A stretch of 64,000 nucleotides of DNA from Stomorhina lunata (GCA_933228675.1 OW121743.1:89232438-89296437), one strand, 5' to 3'; numbered from the stretch's first letter, positions 1 to 10,165 are shown. Numbers and translations are program-made. The notes: generated by a model from the sequence alone, not told the origin.

Positions 1-389
1 CCACCGTCAAGATCTTTAGAGCAGACAAAATATACGGACCTGCCGTTTTACTATCAACGTATTTAGCCTAACTACATTTTAATCACAATGAAAAGAATTT
101 TACAAGTTATTAATGTAATAATATACCCGGTTGTGGGACTAAATTTTACGCAAAGTAAATACAAGGGAAACCACTAAGATACTTTTAAATGTTGAACTAT
201 AAAGCTACTGCAACCGAATTTAGTCCAAATGTTTTACCAACAATACCAACCAGCATAAAAAATATTTTCGAATTTGGTCCACATTTTGAATTAGCCGTAC
301 CCTCTTAGATATATGAGATATGTTTAACACAACTTGATGTTGGGTATATAAGATTCGGCACAGTCAAATATAACGCTCTTACTTGTTTC
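1..389 (-). mobile_element. Dispersed repeat family A, copy 1 (truncated by window edge)
   Basis: Read on the minus strand, this begins with AACAAGTAAGA and matches the repeat at 5509-6409 almost throughout. Shared stretches include ATCAAGTTGTGTTAA, an A-rich block, and AACGGCAGGTCC-like sequence near position 50. It lacks the roughly 460 bases at 5834-6291 of the other copy, which identifies those bases as an insertion there. No open frame is conserved between the copies, so I read it as a non-autonomous element. The start AACAAGTAAGA is shared with family C, which suggests a common origin. The element continues beyond position 1. Confidence 0.7.
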
Positions 390-1194
390 TAATTGTACAA
401 TAAATTCTTACCCAAAAATCATTAAAAACTAAAATATTTTTGTAGAGGATTTTATTTTATAATTTCAACACGTGTCTAAGTGGCCAAATTCTTTCATATT
501 TTATAGGTAGACTGACGTCTATTACATGCCATTTATGAATAAATGAATGAATGAATGTATGTATGTAAATATTTAATGTTTAATGTCTACAGCATGTGTA
601 TGATTTAATTTTTAAAAAATTTGTATTTTTTCTTTCTAATTTGGTTTTTCTAATTGTCTAATACGAGTATTCTAACAAAACACTAGTGGCAAAAGTTCAT
701 TAAACGCGCGTTCGTTTAATCATTTATTGCGTTTGCCTTAATTCATTTATGTCGTTAATTAAAAACAACAAACGGAAGGAAATTATTAGTTCGGGTTTTT
801 TTTATGGGCTTTCATTGTAGAGAAGAGTTATTAAAATTTATAACTAAAAAATGTATATGTCTGCTTTTATTAAAGAGGAAAGTCTAGCTAAAAGGGTGGT
901 ATTAAATAGAGATTTTATATAGAATTTTGACAAAACCACTTGACATAATGTTACAAAATTTTTAAATTTTATGGCATTTTTATATCTTTCAAAATTTTTG
1001 GAAATTATTTTAAAAATTTTATTAAGAATAATCATAAAAATTTTATTATTATGATACAAGAGTATTTAGTACCAGTAAGTACCAGAACGGAAGAGGAAAA
1101 TGTTTTTATTGAATTTTAGCTGATGAAGATTTAATTTAAAATCGTATTGTAGGATTTCTTCTTTCTTCTTAAATTCAAAAATAATTTTAAAATG
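390..1194. other. AT-rich stretch without a gene
   Basis: I see no coding signal here. A short tetranucleotide microsatellite (AATG changing to ATGT) lies at about 537-569. The rest is A/T-rich with scattered stops on both strands, and the one minus-strand open frame at 844-1059 is AT-driven low complexity. Confidence 0.6.
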
Positions 1195-1440
1195 AAAAAC
1201 AGTGAAATTTTTCAAACTCCTTAATCATCAGACTGACAAGATTTTAACGAAAATCAAACTGGACTTTGGATAAATTTACAAGACAAGAAAAATTTTGCAC
1301 ACACTTTTTTTTGGTACGAGATGTTTTCCTAAAGAATTTGAAGCAAATCTGGTAACTGCTTCGGCAAGGACTCTATAATATAAAGAAATTGGACTTACCT
1401 ACATTGATTTGCCATATGGTCGTTTTGAAAAATCCCATAA
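1195..1440 (+). repeat. Direct repeat of ~246 bp, copy 1 of 2
   Basis: This segment recurs at 2701-2947 with only about two differences, one of them the length of a T run. Its last ~100 bases belong to dispersed family E, recognised by the phrase GATTTGCCATATGGTCG. Here family E continues to about 1590 with an AAAGTGGACATGC-type sequence. In the second copy the similarity stops at CCCATAA. Confidence 0.85.
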
Positions 1441-1590
1441 AAAAGTGGACATGCAGCTTTTACTCTAATTCGGAAACAACTAATATAGACAATCATCGAA
1501 TGAGAGAAATTTATTTCGAAAAATTAGGATTTATCAGGCTTGAGTTCATTTTTAATTTTCAAAATATTAATTTGAAAATTTAAAAGTAAT
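1330..1590 (+). mobile_element. Dispersed repeat family E, copy 1
   Basis: The segment aligns by eye with 12960-13145 on the same strand, and with 40135-40345 and 26166-26290 on the opposite strand. All share ATTGATTTGCC, a GGT(C/A)G or GGTAC step, TTTTGAAAA and CCCATAA. The longer copies then share CGGAAACAA-type and CCAATGAGAG-type sequence. No protein-coding capacity is conserved. The family type is unknown to me. Confidence 0.55.
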
Positions 1591-1979
1591 AATGTGAAGA
1601 AAAACTGAAAAAATTATTTTTGAACGCGGCTATTGGATTGCAATTTCTGTCCCGCCACAGGACGTCATCATCACTTAGCGCCCTCGACCACAGTCGAGTT
1701 ATCAATTTTTTTTATTATCTTAAAAAATCGCCAATTTTCTAACCAAAATCTGCACTTTCCTATTTTTTAGGTCAAAAATCTACAAATTCCGATAATTTTT
1801 TTTTTTTTTTTTTTGGAGGTACTCCAAAATTTTGAACGATTTGGTGTATTTTAAAAAGGCTTTGTTCTTGCCGTAAAAAATGCTCATTAGAGTATTTTTA
1901 AATTATGGCTTTTTTTAAATAATGGCATTTATTTAGATAATACAATTTTTCGATAAAATTTGGTATTTTCACGTTTTCT
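1591..1979. other. Gene-free stretch with T-rich low complexity
   Basis: It contains a moderately GC-rich patch at 1625-1705 and a run of T at about 1797-1815. I recognise no feature. Confidence 0.5.
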
Positions 1980-2700
1980 GTAATAAAATCTCTACTCTGG
2001 CTGGCATTCACATAAAACTTCCTTTTGTAAAATTTTGTTGCTGTAGGCCCCCCCCCCCCCCCCCTTTTCTTTTTGTATTTTTGTGTTTCCGTAAGTTTTT
2101 TATATGGGAGCTATGGTCAAATGGTGACCAATTGTGTTGCACACTGGTTGGTATTGACATAAGACCTCTTCGTGCTAATTTTAGTGGTTATATCTGTTAT
2201 AGTTTTATATTTATTGGCATTTAAGTGTATTTTAGGTGAAATTTTGGCTGTTTCTGTAAGTTTTTTGTATGGGAGCTATGACTAAATGTGAACCGATTTT
2301 CATGAAATTTTATATGCTGCCTAGGGCTTATGCCAAACTTATATATACCAAATCATAGCTAATATAGTTTGTTATAGCTAATATAGTTTGTTATTTATTA
2401 GTAAATAAGCGATTAGCGTAGGCGAGGTTATACGGGAGCTATGGTCAAATGTTAACCGATTTTGCCCAATTTCTATACCAAAATTTTCTCAGAGATAAAT
2501 AATGTTTTACTAAGTTTCAGGGAGCTAGCTCCTATCGTTTAAGCGTTATCGTGATTTCAACAAACAGACAGACGGACATCGCTTAGAATTTCATAAGGAT
2601 TCAGAAAATATATCGTTTTTGGTTTTTGAGCCAATATTGAGGAAATTACAAACGGAATGACAATCTCAATATACCCCCGATTCTTTTTGATAGTGGGTAT
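1980..2700 (+). mobile_element. Dispersed repeat family B, copy 1 (modular)
   Basis: Three modules of about 160 bp each carry the phrase GGGAGCTATGGTCAAATG or close variants (near 2106, 2270 and 2431). The tail has a short GACAGACGGACATCGC tract, then ACAAACGGAATGACAATCTC, and ends in GTGGGTATAAAA. The same order is seen at 7671-8270. The GACA/GACG tract is the complement-type counterpart of the (GTCY)n tract of dipteran mini-me elements (known family trait). There is no conserved open frame. Confidence 0.65.
2048..2064. repeat. Homopolymer run of 17 C
   Basis: Seventeen consecutive C residues interrupt family B copy 1 at the point where copy 2 (near 7674) has only six. This is length instability of a C tract in very AT-rich DNA, or a sequencing or assembly length error. 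Confidence 0.85.
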
Positions 2701-2947
2701 AAAAACAGTGAAATTTTTCAAACTCCTCAATCATCAGACTGACAAGATTTTAACGAAAATCAAACTGGACTTTGGGTAAATTTACAAGACAAGAAAAATT
2801 TTGCACACACTTTTTTTTTGGTACGAGATGTTTTCCTAAAGAATTTGAAGCAAATCTGGTAACTGCTTCGGCAAGGACTCTATAATATAAAGAAATTGGA
2901 CTTACCTACATTGATTTGCCATATGGTCGTTTTGAAAAATCCCATAA
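2701..2947 (+). repeat. Direct repeat of ~246 bp, copy 2 of 2
   Basis: Near-identical to 1195-1440, offset by 1506-1507 bp. It begins directly after the end of family B copy 1. The two copies therefore bracket 1441-2700, which consists mainly of a B element. Confidence 0.85.
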
Positions 2948-3721
2948 CTCCAAAACCGTTGATCACACAGAAAATGTGTTGAAGCATGACTTAAAATCAA
3001 GTTTCTTCTTAACTCATTTCTATATTTTTCAATAAACTTAGATAAGTCGTTTCCAATATATGATAATATAACTAGCGCAACCTCTTTAAAAATCTCAAAT
3101 TTTAGAAAAAAAAAATAAAAAAAAAGATCGATGAAAAATAACTCGGGTGTTTTTGAACTTATGGTCTGTTCACATATTACGTAACGCTATTTTTGCAGAT
3201 TTTTTACCAATCCCACCACATTTTTATAGAAATACGCATACAAAAATTTTTCCACCGTAACAAAAGTCAAACCCCCCCTCCCCCCTAAGAGCGTTACGTA
3301 ATATGTGAACAGTCCCTTATGGGACGCTAATAGATACAAAAATACCAGTTAAACTTAAATATTATTTTAGGTGATGGTCAGTCTAATACAATTTGTATGA
3401 ACAATTTTTCTCTTTTGGACATTGCGATATGAATAACTTTAAAACCATTGATCGCACAAAAAACTTATATAAGCACGTTTTTAGGACAATTTTGTTCCTT
3501 ATCCATTGATATTATTTCCAATAAAATTGAACAAGTAGTTTTCAAGATATGGCAAAATAAAAATAACAATTTCTCCAATAATCCAAATATTTTTTTTAAA
3601 TAATCAACTAAAAAATTTTTAATTTTTAGTGTTTTTGTACTTAGGGGACTATAAGACATAAAAAAATAGTTTAATTTGAATTTAATTTTGGCTGTTAACC
3701 AGTGCAATTGAGCTAAAACAT
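2946..3721 (+). repeat. Two diverged copies of a ~485-bp repeat (family F)
   Basis: The first copy (2946-3427) and the second (about 3430-3721) both start with AACT, then AAAACC(G/A)TTGATC, and both pass through GTGTTTTTG(A/T)ACTTA before GGGAC. They are clearly related but well diverged. The first copy carries the MITE insertion at 3163-3315 and the second keeps the corresponding empty site at about 3640-3644. A minus-strand open frame at 3465-3707 is not shared with the other copy. Confidence 0.65.
3163..3315. mobile_element. MITE with 26-bp terminal inverted repeats and 5-bp target duplication
   Basis: The left end (3163-3188) and right end (3290-3315) are inverted copies containing CTGTTCACATATTACGTAAC, with at most one mismatch over 26 bp. 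CTTAT occurs immediately outside both ends (3158-3162 and 3316-3320), which fits a 5-bp target-site duplication. The related unfilled site at 3640-3644 reads CTTAG only once. The interior holds a C-rich tract at 3272-3286. A truncated relative lacking the right terminus lies at 39996-40110. The superfamily is not assigned. Confidence 0.85.
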
Positions 3722-3835
3722 CCTTAACTCGGCTCAGAAATAGATTAAGAGCTTATCAGTATAACTAAAGGTGGGGTCAGACCAATATTTCTATGTATTT
3801 AAAACATCAGCTTAAACTTATAAACGTATAAATAT
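3722..3835 (-). mobile_element. Diverged family C remnant
   Basis: On the minus strand this follows the 5' part of family C, including counterparts of AGGTGGG, CAATATTTCTATG, CATCAGC and AAACTTATAA, but with many substitutions. It is an older fragment than the four good copies elsewhere. Confidence 0.45.
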
Positions 3836-4364
3836 ATTTTAATATACAAAATTCCAGTCAAATATTACTTACTCATTTTCTTAGAACTTGGCATGATATT
3901 TTGTCTTAACAAATCCCAATACCAGTTTCTTACCAAAACTCATTACCATATAAACTGTGACTTTTTCAACAACGTAATAACTGTCATAACAAATCATGTA
4001 AATTGAGTTTAATGAAAAAAAAAAAATCTTTATTATTTTAGGTAATTTTTTCGTTTAAACAAAAATATTACGTCAAAGTTTTAGCTACTTTTTTCTTATA
4101 TTACAGACTTTAAAAAAATCAACCAGATTTTGACATTCCCTCACACTCCACTCAAGATTTTAACTTGTTCCATTTAACACTTTACAGCAAAGACAGAATT
4201 TTTGTTTTTAAAATACTTTAAATTTGCGATGTTAATTATTTCATACCCAGTGAATAAAATACACCGATAGCTTTGAAAACAAATATACCGATTTTCGCTA
4301 ATTCTTATCTACTGGGACTTATGGATGATAAGATTTTTGTATGTAATTTCTATTTATATATTTT
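3836..4364. other. Gene-free AT-rich stretch
   Basis: No repeat family or coding signal recognised on either strand. Confidence 0.5.
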
Positions 4365-5265
4365 TATACCCTTCACCACCATAGGTGGAAAGGGTATTAT
4401 AAGTTTGTGCTGATGTTTGTAACGCATAGAAATCATCACTTTCTGAGTCGATTTAGCGATGTCCGTCCGTCCGTCTGGCTGGCTGGACCCCCATGTAAAC
4501 CCTTCACCACCATAGGTGGAAAGGGTATTATAAGTTTGTGCTGATGTTTGTAACGCATAGAAATATTTGTCTTAGACCCACCTTTTAGTATACCAATAGA
4601 CTTAGAATCACTTTCTGAGTCGATTTAGCGATGTCCGTCCGTCCGTCCGTCTGGCTGGCTGGACCCCCATGTAAACCTTGTAATCAAACTACAGGTCGCA
4701 ATTCTAAAGATAATTTGATGAAATTTGGCACACATAATTTTTTGATAATGGGACCATGGCCATTGAAATTGGTCAAAATCGGTGCATTATTTATGGTACC
4801 TCCCATAGGTCCCACTTCCCGGAATTGCTATATTGGCCACAAATATAAATATTTTTTTCATGAAATTTAAAAGAAATTCTGCTTATGTAAACTTAAATCA
4901 CTGTACCAAATTTCGTTGAAATCGGTCCACATTTGACCATAGCTTCCATACAAACTCTTCTTTAAAAACGCACTAAATGAGACAAAAAATCACTAAAACG
5001 CTCATAAATCTGCATACATAATTTTTGTAACAACTGTAATCAATTTGCCAAATTTCGAGATAATCGGTCCATATTTGACCCTAGCTCTCATATAAGTCCA
5101 AATGACGGAAACAGCTTAAATATATTAGTTTTAAGAAAATGTTTGTATGATGGCAAAATTTAGCAAATATTTGTCTTTATACAGGAAAAATAACACATTT
5201 GACCTCAGTGGTGAAGGGTATCGTATGGTCGGCTTGGCCGACTATAGCGCTTTCTTACTTGTTTT
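4365..5265 (+). mobile_element. Dispersed repeat family C, copy 1, with partial 5' duplication
   Basis: A full-length C element of about 765 bp runs from 4499 to 5265. It has a left end ATACCCTTCACCAC-type motif, a (GTCY)n tract at 4632-4665, and three modules related to GGTCCACATTTGACCATAG (reverse sense of the B module). The right end carries GTGGTGAAGGGTAT (5208-5221), a GGTCGGC-type hairpin and CTTACTTGTTT. The left motif and the right motif are inverted copies of each other. Positions 4365-4498 are an extra left end that lacks about 45 internal bases, so the element carries a partial head-to-tail duplication. The open frame at 4631-4870 recurs in fragments in other copies but has no coding evidence. 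Confidence 0.75.
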
Positions 5266-5508
5266 AAGGTAATTTTTGTGACTGAATGTTTTGTCTATGT
5301 TGCCTCTTCTTTCCGAAAACTAAAACCAGTTGTCGGAGAATAACAAATTAATAAGTCAGAGTATAAATTAACATCAAGAGCGTTTGATTTTTGAATATTT
5401 ACACCGTTCATGAAGTAACATAATCTGCCATAAGTATCAATATAGAGCAAGTCTATAAAAAGAAAATCCTAGTTTGACTAACATCAGTCCTTTTGGGAGT
5501 TCAAATTT
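5266..5508. other. Spacer between family C and family A copies
   Basis: Short gene-free stretch with nothing recognised. Confidence 0.5.
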
Positions 5509-6409
5509 AACAAGTAAGAATGTTATATTCGGCTGCTCCGATTCTTATGTACCCACCATCAAGTTGTGTTAAATTTAGAAACATATCTCATATATCTACG
5601 AGGGTGCAGCTAATTCAAAATGTGGACCAGATTGGAAAAAAATTGTTATGCTAGTTGGTATTTTTGGTAAAATCTTTGAACTAAATTCGGTTGCAGTAGC
5701 TTTATAGTTCAACATCTAAAAGTATCTAAGTGGCTTCCCTAATATTTACTTTGAACAAAATTCGGTCTCATAACCGGGTATACATAGTTTTATAATTATA
5801 AGTTGTAAAATACTTTTCGTTGCACTTTATATGCCTTAGATTAAAATGATCGTAAGCGACAGGAAAAATAAAATAATTAGTTTGCTACTTTCGACGAGCT
5901 AATTAAATTTTTTCCAAATGGTTTAGAAGTTATGGTGCAAAGTATTGTATGTAAAGTTTTTTACTTTTACTTCAATAAGATTTAAGCTATTGGGCACATT
6001 GTGGCTCAATATGCAGAAATCGGCAAATGGGTAGTTGAAATTTTAGACCAATTTTTAAAAACATATCTATTTTTAGCACAGTGGCCTCTACACTGTGCCA
6101 AAGTTCAGCACCATTGTATGTAAAACCTATTGGTTCGTATAACTTTCGTAAATATAAACCTGTCGAAAAGACTTTTACACATTCGAAAACTACTTAAGAA
6201 AGAAAGAAAAATATGCTTACTGTACTACGCTTTCTCTAATAGTTTAAGAGATATTTAACGGAATGTCGCTTACGATTATTTAAATCTTAGGTCTCGATAT
6301 ATTGTAGTTAGGCCAAACACGTTGATAGCAATACGGCAGGTCCATATATTTTGTTAGAAGTTCCTATTGCATCCACCATATATAAAGTCTGGGCTGAACA
6401 TTGATCATT
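5509..6409 (+). mobile_element. Dispersed repeat family A, copy 2, interrupted
   Basis: It begins with AACAAGTAAGAA and matches the reverse complement of 1-389 on both sides of 5834-6291. The 5834-6291 block is a nested inverted-repeat element. The right end of the recognisable A sequence is interrupted by the Tc1-like element starting near 6410. No conserved coding frame is visible. Confidence 0.7.
5834..6291. mobile_element. 458-bp MITE with 28-bp terminal inverted repeats
   Basis: Bases 5834-5861 and the reverse complement of 6264-6291 agree at 25 of 28 positions, with the identical inner part ATCGTAAGCGACA. The block is absent from the other family A copy (1-389), which shows the two A flanks nearly joined. 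The interior has no open frame of note. No clear target duplication is visible, so the insertion mechanism is unassigned. Confidence 0.8.
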
Positions 6410-7157
6410 GAGTCACTCAAACTACTGTCCCAACGTTTTTAAGTTCTTTAAGGATATAAGTGGAACAACAAAGCTGTTGGCTCAATCTCTCTGATATTTG
6501 GTATTATTGTATATGTGTTGACAACTATAATTAAAAAAACATCAAACATCAAAAAATTAATAAAACAAAAGCAAATTTTTATTGGGACAGTTTTTTGACT
6601 ATAGATTTATTTACATATTTTTTAATTAACTATTTTGTATAGCCTTAATTCGCAGTAATAACAGCTTCTATACGATGCGATATACTCTCTACTAAATGTT
6701 TACAATCACTTGGAGCAATGCCGTCCTACGCTTCCACCACAACTGCCCTCAGTTCATCTAAATTACCAGGGGTTCCGACAACACCTCTCTTAAGAACGCC
6801 ACAGAGTTGCACGATGGGGTGAAGATCGGGTGACTTTGACATCCAGCTAAGGGCATTGTACCCGTTGTCATTGCTTATCATTTTTTGTTGCCATTTTTGT
6901 GTTAGTTTGAAAGTGTTTTTGAGGTCCTGTTGGAAAATTAACTTTCTCTTTAAGAATTCAAATTTTTAGCAGAAAATAGGGATATTGCTTGATTAAACAT
7001 TGCCTTAGAACTGTGTAGTCATCATACCAACAATTTTGTGAACTGTTCCAATACCTTCAGCCATGCTGAAGGTCAGAAAGATTAAGCCAACAGCTATGTT
7101 GTTACACTCATATTCGTAAACACCTTAAAAAAATTGGGACAGTAATTTGAGCGACTG
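6410..7157 (-). mobile_element. Internally deleted Tc1-like transposon
   Basis: Terminal inverted repeats of about 33 bp lie at 6410-6443 and 7124-7157 and share CTCAAA, TACTGTCCCAA and TTTTTAAG. The right end is followed by TA, the Tc1/mariner target dinucleotide; the left flank has decayed. The element is 748 bp, about half of a complete Tc1-type element (usually about 1.6 kb), and keeps only the C-terminal part of its transposase on the minus strand. It lies between a family A copy and a family B copy. Confidence 0.75.
6645..7075 (-). pseudogene. Tc1-family transposase, C-terminal remnant
   Basis: Known role of the family: a nuclear DDE transposase that binds the element's inverted repeats and catalyses cut-and-paste at TA. 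Translated on the minus strand, the remnant shows an AEGIGTVHKIVGMM-type stretch, corresponding to the usual G-hydrophobic-I-x-G-x-M block. It then shows FQQD (the second catalytic Asp region), WMSKSPDLHPI (normally W-x-S-x-SPDLNPIE), LKRGV, and a final ESISHRIEAVITAN before the stop at 6645. The N-terminal DNA-binding domain and first catalytic Asp are missing. The third acidic residue after SPDLHPI appears as V rather than E. Frameshifts and stops are present, so no functional protein is possible. Confidence 0.75.
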
Positions 7158-7159
7158 TA

Positions 7160-8270
7160 TCTAATTTCGTAGGTACAAAACTGGATATTTTATATATAAG
7201 AACTATAGCAAAATATTGACCGATTTTCACAAAATTTCATAAACTGGCTGGTATTTATATAAAGCTTATTTTTGCAAAACTTAGTGGCCACAGCTGCCAT
7301 AGTTTATAATTTTATAGCTTTTAACAGCCGTTTGTGGCACTTTAGTGGTTTCCGGGAGTGGTTTTTATATGAAAGCTATAGTAAAATATGGATCGATTCC
7401 TATACAATTTGATATACTGACCAATAGTTGCATAAAACTTCTCTGTTCTAAATTTAGTAGTCTTAGATATAACGATTGTATACAATTTATCAGCATTAAT
7501 GTGAATCCCGGGGCGGGGTTATATGTGAGCTCTAACTAAATGTAAAGCGATTTTGCCCATTTACAGTACACAACTTTTTCAAGATATCGAAAATACTTTT
7601 GTAAAATTTTGTTTCTCTAGCTTTTTGCGTTAAGTCGCATTGCGCTTTTATCTGACTGTCAGACGGACACAAACCCCCTTTTCTTTTTGTATTTTTGTGT
7701 TTCCGTAAATTTTTATATGGAAGCTATGGTCGAATGGTGACAGATTGTGACAAAATTTGGCACACTAACAGGTATTCATATAAGACTTTTTTTTGCCAAA
7801 TTTAGTGGCTAAAGCATTTATTGTCATTTAAGTGTATTTAAAGTAAAACTTGGGCTGTTTCCGTAAGTGTTTTGTATGGGAGCTATGGGTAAATGTAAAC
7901 CGATTTCGATAAAATTTTATATGCTGCCTAGTGCTTATGTTAAACTTTTAAATTTAATCATCATAGCTATTATAATTTGTCATTTATTAGCAAATAAGCG
8001 ATTTGCCAATGCGAGGTTATACTGGAGCTACGGTCAAATGTGAACCGATTTTGTCAAATTTCAATTCCCAAATTTTCTCAGAAATGAAGAATATCTTTGC
8101 CAAGCTTCAGTGAAGCAGCTTCTTTCGTTTAGGCGTTATCGTGCTTTCAACAGACAGACAGACGGACAGACATGCGGGCAGTTAGACAGACAGACAGACA
8201 TCACTCTTCTTAGAATTTCATAAGGATTCAGAATATATCTTGAGCCTATATTCAAAACCGACTATGAACC
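7160..8270 (+). mobile_element. Dispersed repeat family B, copy 2 (six modules)
   Basis: Successive modules of about 160 bp start near 7196, 7365, 7523, 7721, 7877 and 8024. Each carries a variant of GGAGCTATGGTCAAATGTGA followed by CCGATTT. Positions 7671-8270 align with 2050-2640 of copy 1. The tail has an expanded GACA/GACG tract at 8150-8200. An open frame at 7345-7539 spans a module and is not conserved as protein in other modules. Confidence 0.65.
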
Positions 8271-8304
8271 GTTTTTATTTTTAAACACTTTTTATTGGAA
8301 AACT

Positions 8305-8322
8305 GTTCTTTTATAAAAGAAC
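8305..8322. repeat. Perfect 18-bp palindrome
   Basis: GTTCTTTTATAAAAGAAC is its own reverse complement. It lies between the end of family B copy 2 and family C copy 2. Confidence 0.9.
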
Positions 8323-8334
8323 ATCTCATGTAAT

Positions 8335-9110
8335 AATAAGTAAGAAAGTGCTATAGTCGGTCAAACCCGACCATACGATACCCTTTACCACTAAGATCAA
8401 AGGTGTTATTTTTCCTGTATAAAGACAAATATTTGCTAAATTTTGCCATCATACAAACATTTTCTCAAAACTTATATATTTAAGCTGCTTCCGACATTTG
8501 GGCTTATATGAGAGCTAGGGTCAAATGTGGACCGATTATCTCGAAATTTGGCAAATTGATTGCAGTTATCACAAAAATTATGTATGCAGATTTATGAGCG
8601 TTTTAGTGATTTTTTGTCTCATATAGTGCGTTTTTAAAGAAGAGTTTGTATGGGAGCTATGGTCAAATGTGGATCGATTTTAACGAAATTTGGTATAATG
8701 ATTTTGGTTTACATAAGCAGTATTTGATTTAAATTTCAAGAACAAATATTGATATTTGTGGCCAATATATCAATTCCGGGAAGTGTGACCTATGGGAGGT
8801 ACCATAAATAATGAACCGATTTTGATGAATTTCAATAGCCATGATCCCATTATCAAAAAAATTATCTGTGCCAAATTTCATCAAATTATCTTTAAAATTG
8901 CGACCTGTAGTTTGATTACAAGGTTTACATGGGGGTCCAGCCAGCCAGCCAGACGGACGGACGGAAGGACATCGCTAAATCGACTCAGAAAGTAATTTTA
9001 AGTCTATTGGTATACTAAAAGGTGGATCTAAGACAAATATTTCCATGCGTTACATACATCAGCACAAACTTATAATACCCTTTCCACCTATGGTGGTGAA
9101 GGGTATAAAA
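8335..9110 (-). mobile_element. Dispersed repeat family C, copy 2
   Basis: A complete element on the minus strand. The CAAGTAAGAAAG end is at the left, followed by a GGTCAAACCCGACC hairpin region, the three modules and the (GTCY)n complement near 8940-8965. The ACCCTTTCCACC end lies near 9077-9106. With copy 3 it forms an inverted pair about 118 bp apart. The open frame at 8792-8995 lies within the element and is not treated as a gene. Confidence 0.75.
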
Positions 9111-9226
9111 ATCAGATGGAAGAAATCTGTTAAGGCAGTTATTGGCTTAAATATATTAAAGAGGAAAGATTGACTTCTATTAAAGTATTTTGGATATTGA
9201 ACACTTTTTTGCCTCTTCTTAAATTG

Positions 9227-10032
9227 TTATACCCTTCACCACCATAGGTGGAAAGGGTATTATAAGTTTGTGCTGATGTTTGTAACGCATAGAAATATTT
9301 GTCGTAGATCCTTTTAGTATACCAATAGACTTAGAATCACTTTCTGAGTCGATTTAGCGATGTCAGTCCGTCCGTCTAGCTGGACGGCTGGCTTGCTGGA
9401 CCCCCATGTAAACCTTGTAATCAAACTACAGGTCGCAATTCTAAAGATAATTTGATTAAATTCGGCACAGATAATTTTTTTGATAATGGGACCATGGCTA
9501 TTGAAATTGGTTAAAATAGGTCCATTATTTATGGTACCTCCCATAGATCCCACTTCCTGGAATTGCTATATTGGCCACAAATATCAATATTTTTTCATGA
9601 AATTTAAACAGATACTGCTTATGTAAACTTAAATCACTGTACCAAATTTCGTTGAAATCGGTCCACATTTGACCATAGCTTCCATACAAACTCTTCTTCA
9701 AAAACGCACTAAATGAGACAAAAAATCACTAAAACGCTCGTAAATCTAAAGATAATGAAAATTTTGAGTTTATTTTTTGCATACATAATTTTTGTAATAA
9801 CTGTAATCAATTTGCCAAATTTCGATATAATCGGTCCACATTTGACCCTAGCTCTCTTATAAGTCCAAATGACGAAAACAGGTTGAATATATACGTTTTG
9901 AGAAAATGTTTGTATGATGGCAAAATTTAGCAAAATATTTGTCTTTATACAGGAAAAATAACACCTTTGACCTTAGTGGTGAAGGGTATCGTATGGTCGG
10001 CTTGACCGACTATAGCGCTTTCTTACTTGTTT
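9227..10032 (+). mobile_element. Dispersed repeat family C, copy 3
   Basis: A complete plus-strand element from TTATACCCTTCACCAC to TTCTTACTTGTTTTT. Relative to copy 1 it has about 40 extra bases near 9745-9780, a small indel in the (GTCY)n region and scattered substitutions. Open frames at 9314-9553, 9709-9933 and 9939-10205 arise inside it and are not supported as genes. Confidence 0.75.
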
Positions 10033-10165
10033 TTATTTGGTTCATAGTCGGCATTGAATATAGACTCACGATATATCCCTTTTGGTTTCTAAGCCAATAT
10101 CAAGGAACTTACCAACGGAATGACAATCTCAATACACCCTCATTCCTTTCGATGTTGTATATAAA
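10033..10165 (+). mobile_element. Family B tail fragment
   Basis: It contains CCAATATCAAGGAA, CAACGGAATGACAATCTC and TTCGATGTTGTATATAAAA, matching the last ~100 bases of family B copy 1 (2600-2700) in the same order. Confidence 0.6.

Noticed and set aside
1116..1250. CTGATGA at 1120 and TCATCAG at 1227 as further hammerhead cores
   Set aside because: No stem II pairs between the core and the nearest GAAA, and no closing stem I is possible.
2048..2064. Poly-C run as a functional G-quadruplex or i-motif site
   Set aside because: A single C tract inside a repeat whose other copy has six C. Length instability or sequencing error is the simpler reading.
4631..4870. Open frame in family C with apparent relatives at 9314-9553 and 16116-16370
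   Set aside because: The frames lie on different strands of the element or are broken between copies, and all cover the (GTCY)n tract. Similarity is that of the repeat DNA, not of a protein.
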